8,289 nucleotides of DNA from Acidobacteria bacterium UBA6911 (GTDB taxonomy: Bacteria; Acidobacteriota; UBA6911): assembly GCA_002451015.1 (NCBI GenBank), contig DKBB01000050.1, positions 1-8,289 on the forward strand, given 5' to 3'. A program made the position numbers and the translations under genes. The notes under the pieces are model-generated. The model was not told the DNA's origin. It did no database searches and saw only the letters and a program-made list of their open reading frames with translations. Shown in pieces: positions 6,385 through 8,289 of this stretch (its first letter is position 1; each line of letters starts with the position of its first letter).

Positions 6385-7560
6385 TTCCCTAATCCGAGAA
6401 GTGAACATGATAAGCAGCAGGACTCCTGCAATTATTAACATTGTCTTGTGCAAATTCCAGTCTGCAAGCACCCCTGCTATTGGATTAAGAACGGCCATTG
6501 CGAGCATGCGAAACATGGATGCCGTAGATAAGGCTGTAGCACGCTGGTCTGAAGGGATGAATTTATTCATATAGCTAACGAATAGCGGGCCTCTGGCCAG
6601 GCCGAAATTGGCTACCAGCAGAACTCCTAAAATAGTCATTGGTAGATATTTTGTCGTGCCCAGAATTATGAATGCTGCAGCCGGGATGAGGGCACTCAGC
6701 AGCAGCAGTCTCCTTTTAGATCCCAACAGCCTCTCGATTCTTTCTACGTTTGTTAGGATCAGGATCTGGCCGACAGTCATAGCAGCGTGAATTGTACCGA
6801 AATAGATAAGGTCGAGGCCCGCTTTTTCTACCAGTGGCTGATAGAACCAAATGATCACAAAACTAAGGGCATTGACACCAACCATATCAAACGCCAACAC
6901 CTTGAGAGTCTTGTGGCTTAGGAAGTACTTGACACCATCAAACATGATCTGCCGATAAGTCTTGCTTGCAGCCTTTTCTGATGCTGTTGGTTCCCTAAGA
7001 AGAAGGGCAAAGAGGAAGGCTATTGATAAAGGCACAATGTGCATCCTGACAGGTGCTACCAGGCCGTAGCTGTTAGCGATCACGCTGCCGAGTAGTGCAC
7101 CTACAAGAACTCCAGCTAGCTTGAATGATTCAAGTCGTGCAAAGATTCGTTTTGACGCTTCTGTCACTCCCGTTTCCTGCAAGCTGTCATAAATCAAGGC
7201 TTCATCTGCTCCAGACATCAGTGTAAATGCGACTGCGAACAGGAATTCACCAACCAGAAATATCCAGAAGTTCGGGAAAGAAGTGTAGAGAAAGATAGCT
7301 CCTATGCTAACCGGGCAGGCCAGGATAAGGGATACTTTGCGACCAAAACGATCAGCGATAGTGCCAGTAGGGATTTCAGCTAAGAACACGAACACCATGA
7401 AACAGGCGTTCAGAATCATTATCCTGGTAAGACTTAGTCCACCCCAATCACGGAAAAATGGAATCAAGACTGATGAAATGAAGTGCATCCAGAAGAAGAA
7501 GCGGACCGCAGCCATCTTCCAGATATTGTTCTTGCTGTTTATTAACAAATAATTATTCAT
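6367..7560 (-). CDS. Major facilitator superfamily (MFS) transporter
   Basis: This 397-residue inner-membrane protein has twelve predicted helices, the standard MFS length. The loop between helices 2 and 3 carries motif A, GTIADRFGRK (66-75), preceded by EIPTG, a combination common in drug-efflux-like MFS proteins. The N-terminal block RFFFWMHFISSVLIPFFRDW (20-39) is typical of a widespread, poorly characterised branch. The substrate cannot be deduced from sequence. The start at 7560 is the only good ATG ahead of helix 1, but no Shine-Dalgarno is present. A promoter just upstream would give an almost leaderless mRNA. The gene stands alone between gene fragments (zinc ribbon on one side, transketolase and transposase remnants on the other), so recent acquisition or survival within a decaying region is likely. 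Confidence 0.88.
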   Translation of the reverse strand: MNNYLLINSKNNIWKMAAVRFFFWMHFISSVLIPFFRDWGGLSLTRIMILNACFMVFVFLAEIPTGTIADRFGRKVSLILACPVSIGAIFLYTSFPNFWIFLVGEFLFAVAFTLMSGADEALIYDSLQETGVTEASKRIFARLESFKLAGVLVGALLGSVIANSYGLVAPVRMHIVPLSIAFLFALLLREPTASEKAASKTYRQIMFDGVKYFLSHKTLKVLAFDMVGVNALSFVIIWFYQPLVEKAGLDLIYFGTIHAAMTVGQILILTNVERIERLLGSKRRLLLLSALIPAAAFIILGTTKYLPMTILGVLLVANFGLARGPLFVSYMNKFIPSDQRATALSTASMFRMLAMAVLNPIAGVLADWNLHKTMLIIAGVLLLIMFTSRIREDQLVD

Positions 7561-7568
7561 GTCACGGC

Positions 7569-7597
7569 TCTATAATGAGGCGCGATTCTTCCTTCAA
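7569..7597 (-). promoter_or_regulatory. Candidate promoter of the MFS gene
   Basis: On the minus strand TTGAAG (7592-7597) and TATAGA (7569-7574) are separated by 17 bases; each matches four of six consensus bases. The -10 box ends 8 bases before the ATG, so transcription would begin at or within a base or two of the start codon, agreeing with the missing ribosome site. Confidence 0.4.
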
Positions 7598-7607
7598 CCT
7601 GCTAGTG

Positions 7608-7619
7608 TTGTATATACAA
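7608..7619. promoter_or_regulatory. 12-base palindrome, candidate operator
   Basis: TTGTATATACAA is a perfect palindrome located 10 bases upstream of the MFS candidate -35 box. The core TGTA-N2-TACA is the type of site reported for GntR/HutC-family regulators. No such regulator gene is in the window, and an AT-rich palindrome can also arise by chance. Confidence 0.35.
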
Positions 7620-7620
7620 G

Positions 7621-7811
7621 TGACTCTATACACCCTACATTATCAATAGTTATGCAGAAAGAGGGATTGCGTGTTTATCAAAGATCCCGAAGCCTTAAGG
7701 TAAATAGGATCAAGGACGACCCGGAAATATAAACGAGGGCCGTATTGAGAGAAAGGGATTGCGCCTGAGATCTTCGACCCAGCGGATGAAAAGAACATTG
7801 AATCACAGCCA
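7621..7811. other. Spacer between the MFS regulatory region and the transketolase remnant
   Basis: Nothing recognisable is encoded in these bases. A 26-codon open frame begins at an ATG at 7652 but resembles no protein I know. On the minus strand a short frame includes SLSLNTALVYI, reminiscent of the antiporter's C-terminal SLSLNLALTGV and sharing a 15-base identity with that gene, but this is too short to call a duplicate. The segment is probably decayed sequence. Confidence 0.3.
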
Positions 7812-8068
7812 ATGACGACAAAATGGATGTCAGTTCGTCAACGGAAGACCTAATCATCAATACAATGCAGACCCACTCGATGGACGCCGTGCAACAAGCG
7901 AATCCCGATTATCCGGGCATTCCGATGATACCGGCTCCGCTGGCCTTTACGCTCTGGGATCGAATCCTAAAGTACAACCCCGCTAATCCTGACTGGCCTA
8001 ACCGCGACCGTTTCTTGCCGTCGGCCGGCCAGGCCTCCATGCTGCGCTACCGCATCCTGCACGGTGGG
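7812..8068 (+). pseudogene. tkt: Transketolase N-terminal remnant
   Basis: The frame opening at 7823 reads as the first 80 or so residues of a transketolase (sugar-phosphate and pentose-phosphate enzyme, usually over 600 residues): SMDAVQQANP at 19-28, PGIPM at 31-35, TLWDRIL at 43-49, NPDWPNRDRF at 55-64 and SAGQASML at 67-74. Homology stops near LHGG (79-82, about 8068), and the frame then runs through unrelated sequence to a stop at 8119. Two conserved His residues of the cofactor/substrate site are changed: GHPG is DYPG (Tyr30) and NGHASM is AGQASM (Gln70), so even an intact chain would be inactive. The original start may be the ATG at 7812: adding one A to the run at 7820-7823 gives an N-terminus MTTKMDVSS, so a one-base deletion is likely. 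No ribosome site is seen. Clearly a pseudogene. Confidence 0.85.
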
Positions 8069-8071
8069 GAA

Positions 8072-8289
8072 AAAACACAGGTTTTTAGAAATGGATCGCA
8101 ATCAATGTTTATGTGTTAGTAGCGATCCTGAAAAAAGAACATGAACTAGAGGCCAGCATGTACGATATTTTACAGGTTTTAGGAGTCATGCTTTTCGAGA
8201 AAACCCCTATAAAAAGTCTGTTTACTGACGATTATTATAACTTTTTAAAGACCAGTTCCGATAAACAGTTGAATTTATTCAACATTTAA
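8072..8289 (+). mobile_element. IS4-type transposase C-terminal remnant
   Basis: From 8089 to the stop TAA at 8287-8289, 66 codons read as the C-terminal end of an IS4-family (DDE, DUF4372-associated type) transposase: KWIAINVYVLVAILKKE (1-17), MYDILQVLGVMLFEKTPIKS (24-43) and a terminal KQLNLFNI. The usual motif before this, KTQVW, is present as KTQV in another frame at about 8072-8083. It is separated from the Trp codon by 8 extra bases that include a TAG at 8086-8088, so the frame is broken. All catalytic parts (the DDE residues upstream) are missing; transketolase sequence lies there instead. It is therefore an inactive fragment. The IS terminal repeat, if it survives, would lie beyond the window. 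Confidence 0.8.

Noticed and set aside
4500..7758. 15-base identity ATTGAGAGAAAGGGA at 4500-4514 and 7744-7758, suggesting a duplicated antiporter tail
   Set aside because: A single match of this length in 8 kb can occur by chance. The similarity in translation (SLSLN..AL) covers only about a dozen residues. A search with the antiporter protein against 7600-7811 would decide.

Overview
The window is a Gram-negative bacterial chromosome segment of mid GC. An outer-membrane beta-barrel protein with a signal peptide and C-terminal Phe requires an outer membrane. I cannot fix the phylum from sequence alone. A proteobacterium or a spirochaete of the Leptospirales are both possible, and no rRNA or other marker gene is present.

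Left part, about 1-3381, plus strand: four intact genes in one direction. They are an NAD(P)-binding SDR-family protein with a C-terminal DUF2867 domain, a TspO/MBR membrane protein whose start overlaps the SDR stop by ATGA, a DCC-family (DUF393) thiol-disulfide oxidoreductase-like protein, and a MipA/OmpV-family outer-membrane protein. The first three look like one transcription unit. From family knowledge (recalled, not searched), similar genes occur with light- or singlet-oxygen-responsive photolyase/LitR-type clusters, so a photo-oxidative or envelope stress module is a reasonable inference.

Middle part, about 3382-5800: a two-domain universal stress protein (UspE-like, plus strand) and a CPA-type cation/proton antiporter (minus strand) converge with one base between their stop codons. 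The antiporter most likely starts at the ATG at 5747. The longer TTG reading (5798) lies inside a likely -35 element.

Right part, about 5800-8289: mostly gene debris around one intact gene. A short zinc-ribbon fragment has lost its first metal-binding Cys. An intact 12-TM MFS transporter follows on the minus strand. Next comes the N-terminal 80 or so residues of a transketolase whose two conserved active-site His residues are replaced. This is fused directly to the broken C-terminal end of an IS4-type transposase that runs to the window end. The picture is a rearrangement scar or decaying accessory region rather than an operon.

I see no tRNA, rRNA, CRISPR array or convincing intrinsic terminator, and no clearly new biological system. 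The most informative features are the SDR-TspO-DCC unit, the usp/antiporter pair, and the transketolase/IS remnant junction.
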